Positions 1 to 5,397 of a stretch of DNA of 9,436 bases are shown here, one piece after another. The position numbers were made by a program, and so were the translations under genes. Source of the DNA: JALZDI01 sp036259355 (lineage in GTDB: Bacteria; Actinomycetota; Actinomycetes; Propionibacteriales; Nocardioidaceae); NCBI GenBank assembly GCA_036259355.1, contig DATABY010000114.1, positions 1-9,436 on the forward strand. The letters are read 5' to 3'. Numbering within the stretch: position 1 is the first letter of the stretch; every line of letters starts with the position of its first letter. The notes under the pieces were generated by a model, which saw only the letters and a program-made list of their open reading frames with translations, had not been told where the DNA came from and did not search any database.

Positions 1-542
1 CGCCGGGTCAGCAGCAGGCCGAGCGACCGGCCGACGGTGATGCCGCGGCCGACCACGCAGACGTCGGCGCCGGCGATCGGTACGTCGTGGCGGCGCAGCA
101 GCTCGATGATGCCGCGCGGGGTGCACGGCAGCGGCGCGGTCCGGCCGAGCACCAGCCACCCCAGGTTGGTGGGGTGCAGCCCGTCGGCGTCCTTGGCCGG
201 GTCGACCAGGCCGAGGACGTGGTTCTCGTCGATGCCCTTGGGCAGCGGCAGCTGGACGATGTAGCCGGTGCACGCGGGGTCGTCGTTGAGCCGGGTGACG
301 GCCTGCTCGATGTCGTCCTGGGTCGCGGTCTCGGGCAGGTCGATGCGGATCGACTCGATGCCGACCTCGGCGCAGTCGCGGTGCTTGCCGGCCACGTAGG
401 TGCGGCTGCCGGGGTCGTCGCCGACGAGAACCGTGCCGAGGCCGGGCACGACACCGCGCTCGCGGAGCTTGTCGACCCGCTGGGTCAGCTCGGACTTGAT
501 CGCCGCCGCGGTGGCCTTGCCGTCCAGGATCTGCGCTGTCAC
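1..542 (-). CDS. folD: FolD, bifunctional methylene-tetrahydrofolate dehydrogenase/cyclohydrolase (3' end cut off)
   Basis: Cytoplasmic enzyme that oxidises 5,10-methylene-THF to methenyl-THF with NADP and hydrolyses it to 10-formyl-THF, the formyl donor for PurN and PurH. The visible 180 residues are the N-terminal two thirds of a family usually about 285 residues long; the rest lies beyond the left edge. Family motifs seen: YVAGK with the catalytic lysine at K53 (E. coli K54), VQLPLP at 96-101 with Q97, KDADG at 117-121 with D120, PCTPRGI, and the start of the Rossmann region VVGRGITVGRS. The GTG at 540-542 is chosen because it gives the usual family N-terminus (MTAQILDGK) and sits 6 nt after a CAGACT hexamer, suggesting a leaderless transcript. 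In related genomes folD typically follows purH directly; here a 1.2-kb insert separates them. The reading frame is intact up to the edge. Confidence 0.96.
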   Translation of the reverse strand, partial: MTAQILDGKATAAAIKSELTQRVDKLRERGVVPGLGTVLVGDDPGSRTYVAGKHRDCAEVGIESIRIDLPETATQDDIEQAVTRLNDDPACTGYIVQLPLPKGIDENHVLGLVDPAKDADGLHPTNLGWLVLGRTAPLPCTPRGIIELLRRHDVPIAGADVCVVGRGITVGRSLGLLLTR

Positions 543-548
543 GGGTGC

Positions 549-554
549 AGTCTG
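549..554 (-). promoter_or_regulatory. Putative -10 element of a leaderless folD promoter
   Basis: Minus-strand CAGACT fits the actinobacterial (T/C)ANNNT -10 pattern and lies 6 nt before the folD GTG, so transcription could begin at the start codon. No Shine-Dalgarno sequence is well placed; a GGAGG stretch is too far away, about 17 nt. A possible -35-like TCGACG (575-580, minus strand) overlaps the edge of repeat copy 1, but the spacer of about 20 nt is long, so the -35 is doubtful. Confidence 0.4.
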
Positions 555-578
555 CCACCCCTCCGCCGTGCCACCGTC

Positions 579-633
579 GAGTGGCGCGAAGTGGCTGGGT
601 TGCGGTCGGCAAACCGACCACTTTGCGCCACTC
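579..633. repeat. 55-bp imperfect palindromic repeat, copy 1 (REP/MITE-like)
   Basis: The outer arms, GAGTGGCGCGAAGTGG at 579-594 and CCACTTTGCGCCACTC at 618-633, form a 16-bp stem with a single G.T wobble. Inside is a second perfect hairpin, GGTCGG (604-609), loop CAAA, CCGACC (614-619). The unpaired CTGGGTTGC (595-603) lies on one side only, so the folded form is a stem, a one-sided bulge and a capped stem. It is 51/55 identical, in the same orientation, to the copy at 1712-1766. It borders the folD promoter on its left and lies 78 bp before the nuclease gene start. No transposase is seen that could move it. Confidence 0.9.
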
Positions 634-651
634 AATGCAGGGGCGGGCTGT

Positions 652-667
652 CATCCACAGGCGGATG
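652..667 (+). promoter_or_regulatory. Short inverted repeat upstream of the nuclease gene, possible operator
   Basis: CATCC (652-656) and GGATG (663-667) form a perfect 5-bp inverted repeat around a 6-nt loop, 44 bp before the GTG at 712. The overlapping TCATCCACA (651-659) is one base off the DnaA-box consensus TTATCCACA. A role as operator for the gene's own winged-helix domain is only a guess; a 5-bp inverted repeat can arise by chance. Confidence 0.2.
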
Positions 668-698
668 CGTGACCGTCGCGCCGAAGCTCCGGAATCCC

Positions 699-704
699 CA
701 TCCT
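699..704 (+). promoter_or_regulatory. Putative -10 element of a leaderless promoter for the nuclease gene
   Basis: CATCCT fits (T/C)ANNNT and is followed by 7 nt (GGGTCGG) and then the GTG at 712. The spacing and the trailing GTCGG-GTG are the same as in front of kynU. There is no convincing Shine-Dalgarno sequence and no clear -35 at the right distance. Confidence 0.35.
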
Positions 705-711
705 GGGTCGG

Positions 712-1713
712 GTGCACGAGCCACCAGACACCCTCGGGAAGAACCTCGTCGGTGAAGCGCTCTTCCGGCCGGTGCGACTCGCTGATGCTGCCGCAGACGG
801 GCTGTCGCGCGGCCAGCTGCGGTCACTGCGCTGGCGACGGCTGAGCCACGGGGTCTACGCACGTCGAGGCCAAGACCCGTCCCCGGACGAGATGTGCTCG
901 GCGATGAGTAGCGTGCTTCCTCGTGACAGCGGGTTCGGGAGCCTGACCTCGGCCGCCCTTCGACGATGGTGGCGGCCGAACCGGCTCGGCCGCCACGTGA
1001 TGCTCGCGACCACGACCAGCGGTGTCCACGTGCAACGGCACGGGCTCTACGTCCGCCGGTCCAGGCATGGAGAGTTCGAGGAGATCGACGGCATCCCGGT
1101 GGTGTCGGCGCCCCAGACGCTCGTCGAGCTCGCCCGCGACCTGTCACTGGTCGACCTGGTGCCGATGGTCGACTGTGCCCTGCGCGACGGCGTCAAGGCT
1201 GACGACATCCTGGCTGCCGCTCGTCCTCGCATCCCGGGCACTCGCCGACTGCGCCGAGCGGTCGACCTGTCCGATGAACGCAGCGAGTCGTGGTGGGAGT
1301 CGATGCTGCGGCTGCTGCACGTGTTGCCCGGCCTAGGCCCGGTCGAGAGTCAGGTGCCGCTGTACGACGGCGGGCTGCTCATCGCCCGCGCGGACCTGCA
1401 CTTGGTCGGCACCTCGCGATTCCCGGAGTGTGACGGCGGCAGGCACCGCGAGAAGGAGCGGCATGCCAGCGACCTGCGTCGCGAGAAGGGCATGAGCCGG
1501 CGCAAGTTCGAGCGCTACGGCTACACCACCTCAGAGATCGCGGGCCGTCCCGGGATGGTGATCCGCGATGCCGAGGACGCCCGCGGCTGGGAGCACGACC
1601 CCCGTCGCTTACGTGTGTGGTGGAGCCACGCCAAGGCGTCGACCCTGACGGCGTACGGGCGAACCATCCTGGCCGCACGCCTCGAACGCTACCGCCTCGC
1701 CGCCGACCGTTGA
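712..1713 (+). CDS. AbiEi-type winged-helix / DUF559 (Vsr-like) putative nuclease, solitary
   Basis: 333 residues, not assignable to a named gene. Residues ~10-50 (LADAAADGLSRGQLRSL ... RRLSHGVYAR) match the AbiEi-like winged-helix N-terminus, in which a GLSxxQLR helix precedes a basic RRLxxGVY strand. A middle region of ~50-180 follows. Residues ~184-285 resemble DUF559/Vsr endonuclease folds: SESWWESMLR (E192/E196), ARADLHL (D228), FPECDGGRH (E239, D241), then a charged DLRREKG helix and GYTTSEI. The acidic residues expected of a PD-(D/E)XK site therefore seem present, though I assign them from pattern only. A basic, Trp-containing tail runs to the end. No toxin partner is adjacent, so antitoxin function is unlikely; a DNA-acting role is inferred, not shown. 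The gene sits against the direction of folD and purH, between two copies of a 55-bp palindrome, and its TGA (1711-1713) runs into copy 2. Start: GTG at 712, the first start in frame giving the full wHTH. Confidence 0.85.
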   Translation: MHEPPDTLGKNLVGEALFRPVRLADAAADGLSRGQLRSLRWRRLSHGVYARRGQDPSPDEMCSAMSSVLPRDSGFGSLTSAALRRWWRPNRLGRHVMLATTTSGVHVQRHGLYVRRSRHGEFEEIDGIPVVSAPQTLVELARDLSLVDLVPMVDCALRDGVKADDILAAARPRIPGTRRLRRAVDLSDERSESWWESMLRLLHVLPGLGPVESQVPLYDGGLLIARADLHLVGTSRFPECDGGRHREKERHASDLRREKGMSRRKFERYGYTTSEIAGRPGMVIRDAEDARGWEHDPRRLRVWWSHAKASTLTAYGRTILAARLERYRLAADR

Positions 1714-1766
1714 GTGGCGCGAAATGGCTGGGTTGCTGCCGGCGAACCGACCACTTTGCGCCACTC
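1712..1766. repeat. 55-bp imperfect palindromic repeat, copy 2 (REP/MITE-like)
   Basis: Same length and orientation as copy 1, with four substitutions at element positions 13, 26, 28 and 33. The outer arms are GAGTGGCGCGAAATGG and CCACTTTGCGCCACTC; the inner hairpin is weakened by two of the changes. The first two bases are the last two of the nuclease stop codon TGA, and the far end is 16 bp from the purH stop. It fills most of the 69-bp gap between two convergent genes, so it may also serve as a shared 3' end or terminator, although it has no T-tract. The flanks also resemble copy 1: ACCGT(C/T) before and (A/G)A(T/C)GC(A/G)GG after. Confidence 0.9.
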
Positions 1767-1782
1767 GACGCGGGGCGCCGGG

Positions 1783-3357
1783 TCAGTGGAAGAAGTGACG
1801 GGTGCCGGTGAGGTACATCGTCACGCCCGCCTCCCGAGCGGCCGCCACGACCTCCTCGTCGCGCACCGACCCGCCCGGCTGTACGACGGCCCGGACGCCG
1901 GCGTCGAGCAGCACCTGCAGCCCGTCGGGGAACGGGAAGAACGCGTCGGATGCGGCCACCGAACCAGCAGCCCGTTCCCCGGCCCGCGACACCGCGAGGC
2001 CCGCTGCGTCGACGCGGTTGACCTGGCCCATGCCGACGCCGACGGTGGCACCGCCCGAAGCCAGCAGGATCGCGTTGGACTTCACCGCCCGGCAGGCCCG
2101 CCACGCGAACCCCAGGTCGGCCAGCCCCGCGTCGTCCGGCGGCTCACCGGCGACCAGTCGCCAGGTCGACGGCGCGTCGCCCTCCGCGTCGACGGCGTCG
2201 CGCGCCTGCAGCAGCAGTCCGCCGGAGATCGGCCGGAACTCGATGCCGCCGCGCTGGGCGCCGGCGCAGATCAGCAGCCGGATGTTCTTCTTCGCGGTCA
2301 GCGCCTCCACGGCACCGTCCTCGTACCCCGGGGCCACGACGACCTCGGTGAAGATCTCCGCCACCTGCTCGGCCAGCGCCGCCGACACCGGCCGGTTGGT
2401 CGCGATGACCCCGCCGAACGCCGACACCGGGTCGCACGCGTGCGCCTTGCGGTGGGCCTCGGCCACGTCGGCGCCGATGGCGATGCCGCACGGGTTGGCG
2501 TGCTTGACGATCGCCACCGCCGGCGCGTCGAAGTCGTACGCCGCCCGGCGGGCCGCCTCCGCGTCGACGTAGTTGTTGTACGACATCTCCTTGCCGTGCA
2601 GCTGCTCGGCCTGGGCCAGTCCCGGCTGCGGGACGAAGCCCGACGTGTACAGCGCCGCCCGCTGGTGCGGGTTCTCGCCGTACCGCAGGTCGGTCGCCTT
2701 CTCCCAGGTCGCACCGACCCAGGCGGGGAAGCCGGTGCCGTCGCTGGTGTCGGTCACCACGCTGCCCATCCACGAGGCGACGTTGACGTCGTAGGTCGCG
2801 GTGTGCACGAACGCGTCGGCGGCCAGGCGCTGTCGCTGGGCCAGCGTGAAGCCACCGGCGGACACCGCCTCCAGCACGTCGCCGTACCGCGCCGGCGACA
2901 CCACGATCGCCACGTTGGCATGGTTCTTCGCGGCCGCGCGCACCATCGACGGCCCGCCGATGTCGATCTGCTCCACGCACTCGTCGGCGGTGGCGCCCGA
3001 CATCACGGTGTCGGCGAACGGGTACAGGTTCGACACCACCAGGTCGAACGGCTCCACCCCCAGCTCGCGCAGCTGCTGCTCGTGGGACGGCTGCCGCAGG
3101 TCAGCGAGGATCCCGGCGTGCACCCGGGGATGCAGCGTCTTGACCCGGCCGTCGAGGCACTCGGGGAACTCCGTCAGCTCCTCCACCCTGGTCACCGGCA
3201 CGCCGGCCCCGGAGATCCGCTCGGCGGTCGAACCCGTGGACACGATCGCCACACCCTCGTCGTGCAGCCCGCGGGCCAGGTCCTCCAGCCCGCTCTTGTC
3301 GTAGACCGAGACCAGCGCGCGCCGGATCGGGCGCCTGGCGTCATCTGTCGTGCTCAC
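1783..3357 (-). CDS. purH: PurH, bifunctional AICAR transformylase / IMP cyclohydrolase
   Basis: Catalyses the last two steps of de novo IMP synthesis: formyl transfer from 10-formyl-THF to AICAR, then ring closure to IMP, in the cytoplasm. 524 residues, normal for the family. The N-terminal MGS-fold cyclohydrolase domain (~10-210) begins RRALVSVYDKSGL and carries GRVKTLHP with K73 (human K66). The C-terminal transformylase domain carries LRYGENPHQ, SYNNYVDAEAA and the catalytic pair K285-H286 in VKHANPCG, and the protein ends in the canonical GTRHFFH. The GTG start (3355-3357) overlaps the purN TGA by four bases (GTGA on the minus strand), so translation is probably coupled; a GGAAGG about 12 nt upstream lies inside purN. 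Downstream the palindromic repeat copy 2 follows after 16 bp. All expected motifs are present. Confidence 0.98.
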   Translation of the reverse strand: MSTTDDARRPIRRALVSVYDKSGLEDLARGLHDEGVAIVSTGSTAERISGAGVPVTRVEELTEFPECLDGRVKTLHPRVHAGILADLRQPSHEQQLRELGVEPFDLVVSNLYPFADTVMSGATADECVEQIDIGGPSMVRAAAKNHANVAIVVSPARYGDVLEAVSAGGFTLAQRQRLAADAFVHTATYDVNVASWMGSVVTDTSDGTGFPAWVGATWEKATDLRYGENPHQRAALYTSGFVPQPGLAQAEQLHGKEMSYNNYVDAEAARRAAYDFDAPAVAIVKHANPCGIAIGADVAEAHRKAHACDPVSAFGGVIATNRPVSAALAEQVAEIFTEVVVAPGYEDGAVEALTAKKNIRLLICAGAQRGGIEFRPISGGLLLQARDAVDAEGDAPSTWRLVAGEPPDDAGLADLGFAWRACRAVKSNAILLASGGATVGVGMGQVNRVDAAGLAVSRAGERAAGSVAASDAFFPFPDGLQVLLDAGVRAVVQPGGSVRDEEVVAAAREAGVTMYLTGTRHFFH

Positions 3358-3962
3358 GAGCCGATCCGAACCTTCCTGCCGGTGATGGTGAAGCCTTCGC
3401 GGACCATGCGGCCCACGGTGTCGACGAGCATCCGCCGCTCGGCGCTCTTGATGCGCTCGGTGAGCGAGGCGACGTCGTCGTCCTCCTCGACGGGTACGGC
3501 GACCTGGTCCACGATCGCGCCGGTGTCGACACCCTCGTCGACGACGAACAGTGTCGCCCCGGTGATACGCACGCCGTACTCCAGCGCGTCGCGCGGACCG
3601 TGGATGCCCGGGAACGACGGCAGCAACGCGTTGTGGGTGTTCACGAACCGCCCGCCGAAGCGGTCCAGGAATGTCTTGCCCACCAGCTTGAGGAAGCCGG
3701 CCGACACGACCAGGTCGGGCCCGAACTCGGCGCAGGCGGCGGTGAGCGCGGCGTCCCAGTCCTCCCGCGACTCGAAGTCACGCACCCGCCGGACGAACGT
3801 CGGCACACCGGCGCGCTCGGCGCGCGCGAGCCCCTCGACGCCGTCGCGGTCAGCGCCCACGGCCACCACGCGCGCGCCGTAGGTCCCGTGCTCGCAGGCG
3901 TCGAGCAGCGCCTGCAGGTTGGTGCCGGTCCCCGAGACGAGGACGACGAGGCGTGCGGTCAC
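3354..3962 (-). CDS. purN: PurN, phosphoribosylglycinamide (GAR) formyltransferase
   Basis: Transfers the formyl group of 10-formyl-THF to GAR, the third step of de novo purine synthesis. 202 residues, typical length. Seen in order: N-terminal LVVLVSGTGTNLQALLDAC (phosphate/substrate-binding loop), SAGFLKLVG, the catalytic region VNTHNALLPSFPG with N108 and H110, and VDEGVDTGAIVDQ with catalytic D146 (E. coli N106, H108, D144). One small oddity: the residue after the catalytic His is N111, where E. coli has Pro. The GTG start at 3960-3962 is preceded by GAGGGAG (3973-3979 on the opposite strand), about 10 nt away. The stop overlaps the purH start. It lies 45 bp downstream of the PerM-like gene and is probably in one operon with it. 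Confidence 0.97.
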   Translation of the reverse strand: MTARLVVLVSGTGTNLQALLDACEHGTYGARVVAVGADRDGVEGLARAERAGVPTFVRRVRDFESREDWDAALTAACAEFGPDLVVSAGFLKLVGKTFLDRFGGRFVNTHNALLPSFPGIHGPRDALEYGVRITGATLFVVDEGVDTGAIVDQVAVPVEEDDDVASLTERIKSAERRMLVDTVGRMVREGFTITGRKVRIGS

Positions 3963-4007
3963 CGGCGGTCGGCTCCCTCGGTGGTTCGTGGTGGCGGCGC
4001 CGACACA

Positions 4008-5204
4008 CTATCGACGGCGCGCGCGCCAGCACACCAGGACCCCGGACAGCACCCCGGTCAGGGTCATCGCCAGCATCGCGATGCCGGTGCAAATCAGCAC
4101 CGGGGCGCCCACGTCGGCCATGCGGCCGGGGCCGACCGACCCGCCGGCCAGTGCGAGCAGTCCGCCGGTCGCAGCGCCGGCAAGAAGCCCCGCGAGCCCG
4201 CCGCGCAGGGCTGCCCGGTCCAGGGCCGAGACCGGGGAGTGCCGCAGCGCCACGACCGCGGCCAGCAGCCCCGCCAGCACCGGCACGGCCAGCAGGGCGG
4301 GCGCCCACACCGGCGCGGCGCCCTCGTCGGGCAGCGCGGCCAGCAGCGGGAACGCCGGCACCCGGCCGAGCGCCACTCCGCTCGGCGCGACCACGGTGTC
4401 GGTGCCGAAGGAGAACCCGGGACCGAGCAGGTACGCCACCGCGAGCAGCGCCGCGTTGGGCAGCAGCAGTACGCCGGCCATGGTGAGGATGGCACCGCCG
4501 ACGATCCCCGCTCCCATCGCGTGGGCGATGTTGGCGGCCTCTCCGAACCCCGCCACCAGCGCCCCGGTCGCCAGCAGCGCGCCGGCCGCGAACAGCGCGA
4601 GCACCGCCGCAGCCCCACCCCGCAACGCCGCACGGGCGTGGTCGGGCAGCCAGCGCCACAGGTCGTCGAGAAGCCCGGCACCGCGAAGCATCCCGAGCGC
4701 GGAGGACACCCCTGCCAGCAGCAGCGCGCTCACAAACGCCCGGACCGGCGAGGCGCCCGACGACGCGGTGCCGCTGAACAGCGCTGCGGCGGTGGCCACG
4801 GTGGCGTACAGCCCTGCGACGATCGCCGTACCCGAGCACGCGGCGCGCACGTCGGTAACCTCCGCCGTGGACGCCGCCCAGACGCTCGCCCGCCAGACCA
4901 ACAGCGCGAGGAGCATGGTCAGGCCGAGCGGGATGGCGCTGACCGCCGTCGCGCCGATGTGCAGACCGCTGCCGTGGCCGAGCAGCCACACCTGGGCCCC
5001 GACCCGCGTCGCGTCGGCGGCCGTGCCGGTCGACCCGGCCAGCCAGCCGACCAGGGCCGCGAGCACGCACAGCGCCAGCCCGGTCGCCGCGGCGGAACCG
5101 GCCGCCAGCCCGGCCCGGGACGCCAGCCGCCGCGGCTCCTCGGCGTTCTGACCGGTGAGCAGGCGCGCACGCGTGCGGTCGAGGAGATCGGACATCGCGT
5201 CCAT
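4008..5204 (-). CDS. PerM-like (DUF6350) polytopic membrane protein
   Basis: 398 residues, largely hydrophobic, with about nine or ten membrane segments by eye (roughly 34-56, 80-108, 121-143, 151-172, 191-218, 228-260, 297-320, 333-353 and 368-394) and a basic end CWRARRR. The N-terminal ~30 residues are polar and probably cytoplasmic. A signature stretch LLPNAALLAVAYLLGPGFSFG (glycine-rich turn GPGFSFG at 261-267) followed by VPAFPLLAALP is what I associate with DUF6350. The position directly before purN-purH matches perM (Rv0955) of Mycobacterium tuberculosis, a membrane protein reported to support cell division through FtsB and persistence; a similar role here is inferred from family and position. 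The start is ATG at 5204 or the in-frame ATG at 5195; neither has a good ribosome site. Stop TAG. Confidence 0.88.
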   Translation of the reverse strand: MDAMSDLLDRTRARLLTGQNAEEPRRLASRAGLAAGSAAATGLALCVLAALVGWLAGSTGTAADATRVGAQVWLLGHGSGLHIGATAVSAIPLGLTMLLALLVWRASVWAASTAEVTDVRAACSGTAIVAGLYATVATAAALFSGTASSGASPVRAFVSALLLAGVSSALGMLRGAGLLDDLWRWLPDHARAALRGGAAAVLALFAAGALLATGALVAGFGEAANIAHAMGAGIVGGAILTMAGVLLLPNAALLAVAYLLGPGFSFGTDTVVAPSGVALGRVPAFPLLAALPDEGAAPVWAPALLAVPVLAGLLAAVVALRHSPVSALDRAALRGGLAGLLAGAATGGLLALAGGSVGPGRMADVGAPVLICTGIAMLAMTLTGVLSGVLVCWRARRR

Positions 5205-5286
5205 CGTCGCCCAGCCCGCTCGCGCCGCGGCCCAGACACGCCGCCGGCCCCGACCGGCCGGCCACTGTGTCGGTGGTCACCGCCCA

Positions 5287-5316
5287 TTGGTCGCCCGCCC
5301 CATCGTCGTCTACCGT
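5287..5316 (+). promoter_or_regulatory. Putative sigma-A-type promoter of the sigma-like gene
   Basis: TTGGTC (5287-5292), an 18-nt spacer and TACCGT (5311-5316) make a plausible -35/-10 pair, about 80 bp before the ATG. The predicted transcript would start around 5323 and carry a structured leader. Confidence 0.4.
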
Positions 5317-5319
5317 CGA

Positions 5320-5348
5320 GGACCGGTCGCGGTCCGCGGGGGCCCGCG
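5320..5348 (+). other. Two adjacent GC hairpins in the leader of the sigma-like gene
   Basis: GGACCG (5320-5325), loop GTCG, CGGTCC (5330-5335) is a perfect 6-bp stem with a tetraloop. It is followed immediately by CGCGGG (5335-5340), GG, CCCGCG (5343-5348). They lie between the predicted -10 and the Shine-Dalgarno site. They could be an operator, a leader structure or chance in such GC-rich DNA. Confidence 0.3.
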
Positions 5349-5383
5349 AACGAGCCCGCGCACCCACCATGAGCCGATACGCC

Positions 5384-5389
5384 GAGGAG
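5384..5389 (+). promoter_or_regulatory. Shine-Dalgarno site GAGGAG fixing the start of the sigma-like gene
   Basis: GAGGAG ends 8 nt before the ATG at 5398. It is the best ribosome site in the window and decides against the longer in-frame extension back to 5155, which runs antisense into the PerM-like gene. Confidence 0.75.
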
Positions 5390-5397
5390 CTGCACCG

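Larger units (their letters stand above)
5205..5397. promoter_or_regulatory. Divergent promoter region between perM-purN-purH and the sigma-like gene
   Basis: This 193-bp gap separates divergent genes and so must drive both directions unless minus-strand transcription comes from sucD through the insert. On the plus strand a reasonable housekeeping promoter is visible (next entry), followed by two adjacent hairpins. On the minus strand CACAGT (5264-5269) is a possible -10, but I see no matching -35. The rest is unremarkable GC-rich DNA. Confidence 0.5.

Noticed and set aside
579..633. The palindromes as a CRISPR array or attachment sites of an integrative element
   Set aside because: There are only two copies, 1.1 kb apart, with a gene between them, no spacers, and no integrase or tRNA end.
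712..1713. The nuclease-like gene as the antitoxin of a type IV toxin-antitoxin pair
   Set aside because: No AbiEii-type toxin gene lies on either side (folD and purH are the neighbours), and the protein carries its own nuclease-like domain.
1714..3882. Plus-strand open frame of about 720 codons opposite purH and purN
   Set aside because: It lies antisense to two genes with all catalytic motifs, and its protein is Arg/His/Val-rich without any recognisable domain; it starts inside the palindromic repeat.
3600..5372. Plus-strand open frame of about 590 codons opposite the PerM-like gene
   Set aside because: Its translation is compositionally biased (Arg/Gln/Gly/His) and mirrors the membrane-segment codons of the real gene.
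5205..5397. Riboswitch (purine or folate type) before perM-purN-purH
   Set aside because: I see only short GC hairpins and no conserved riboswitch core; the hairpins are on the side of the divergent sigma-like gene.
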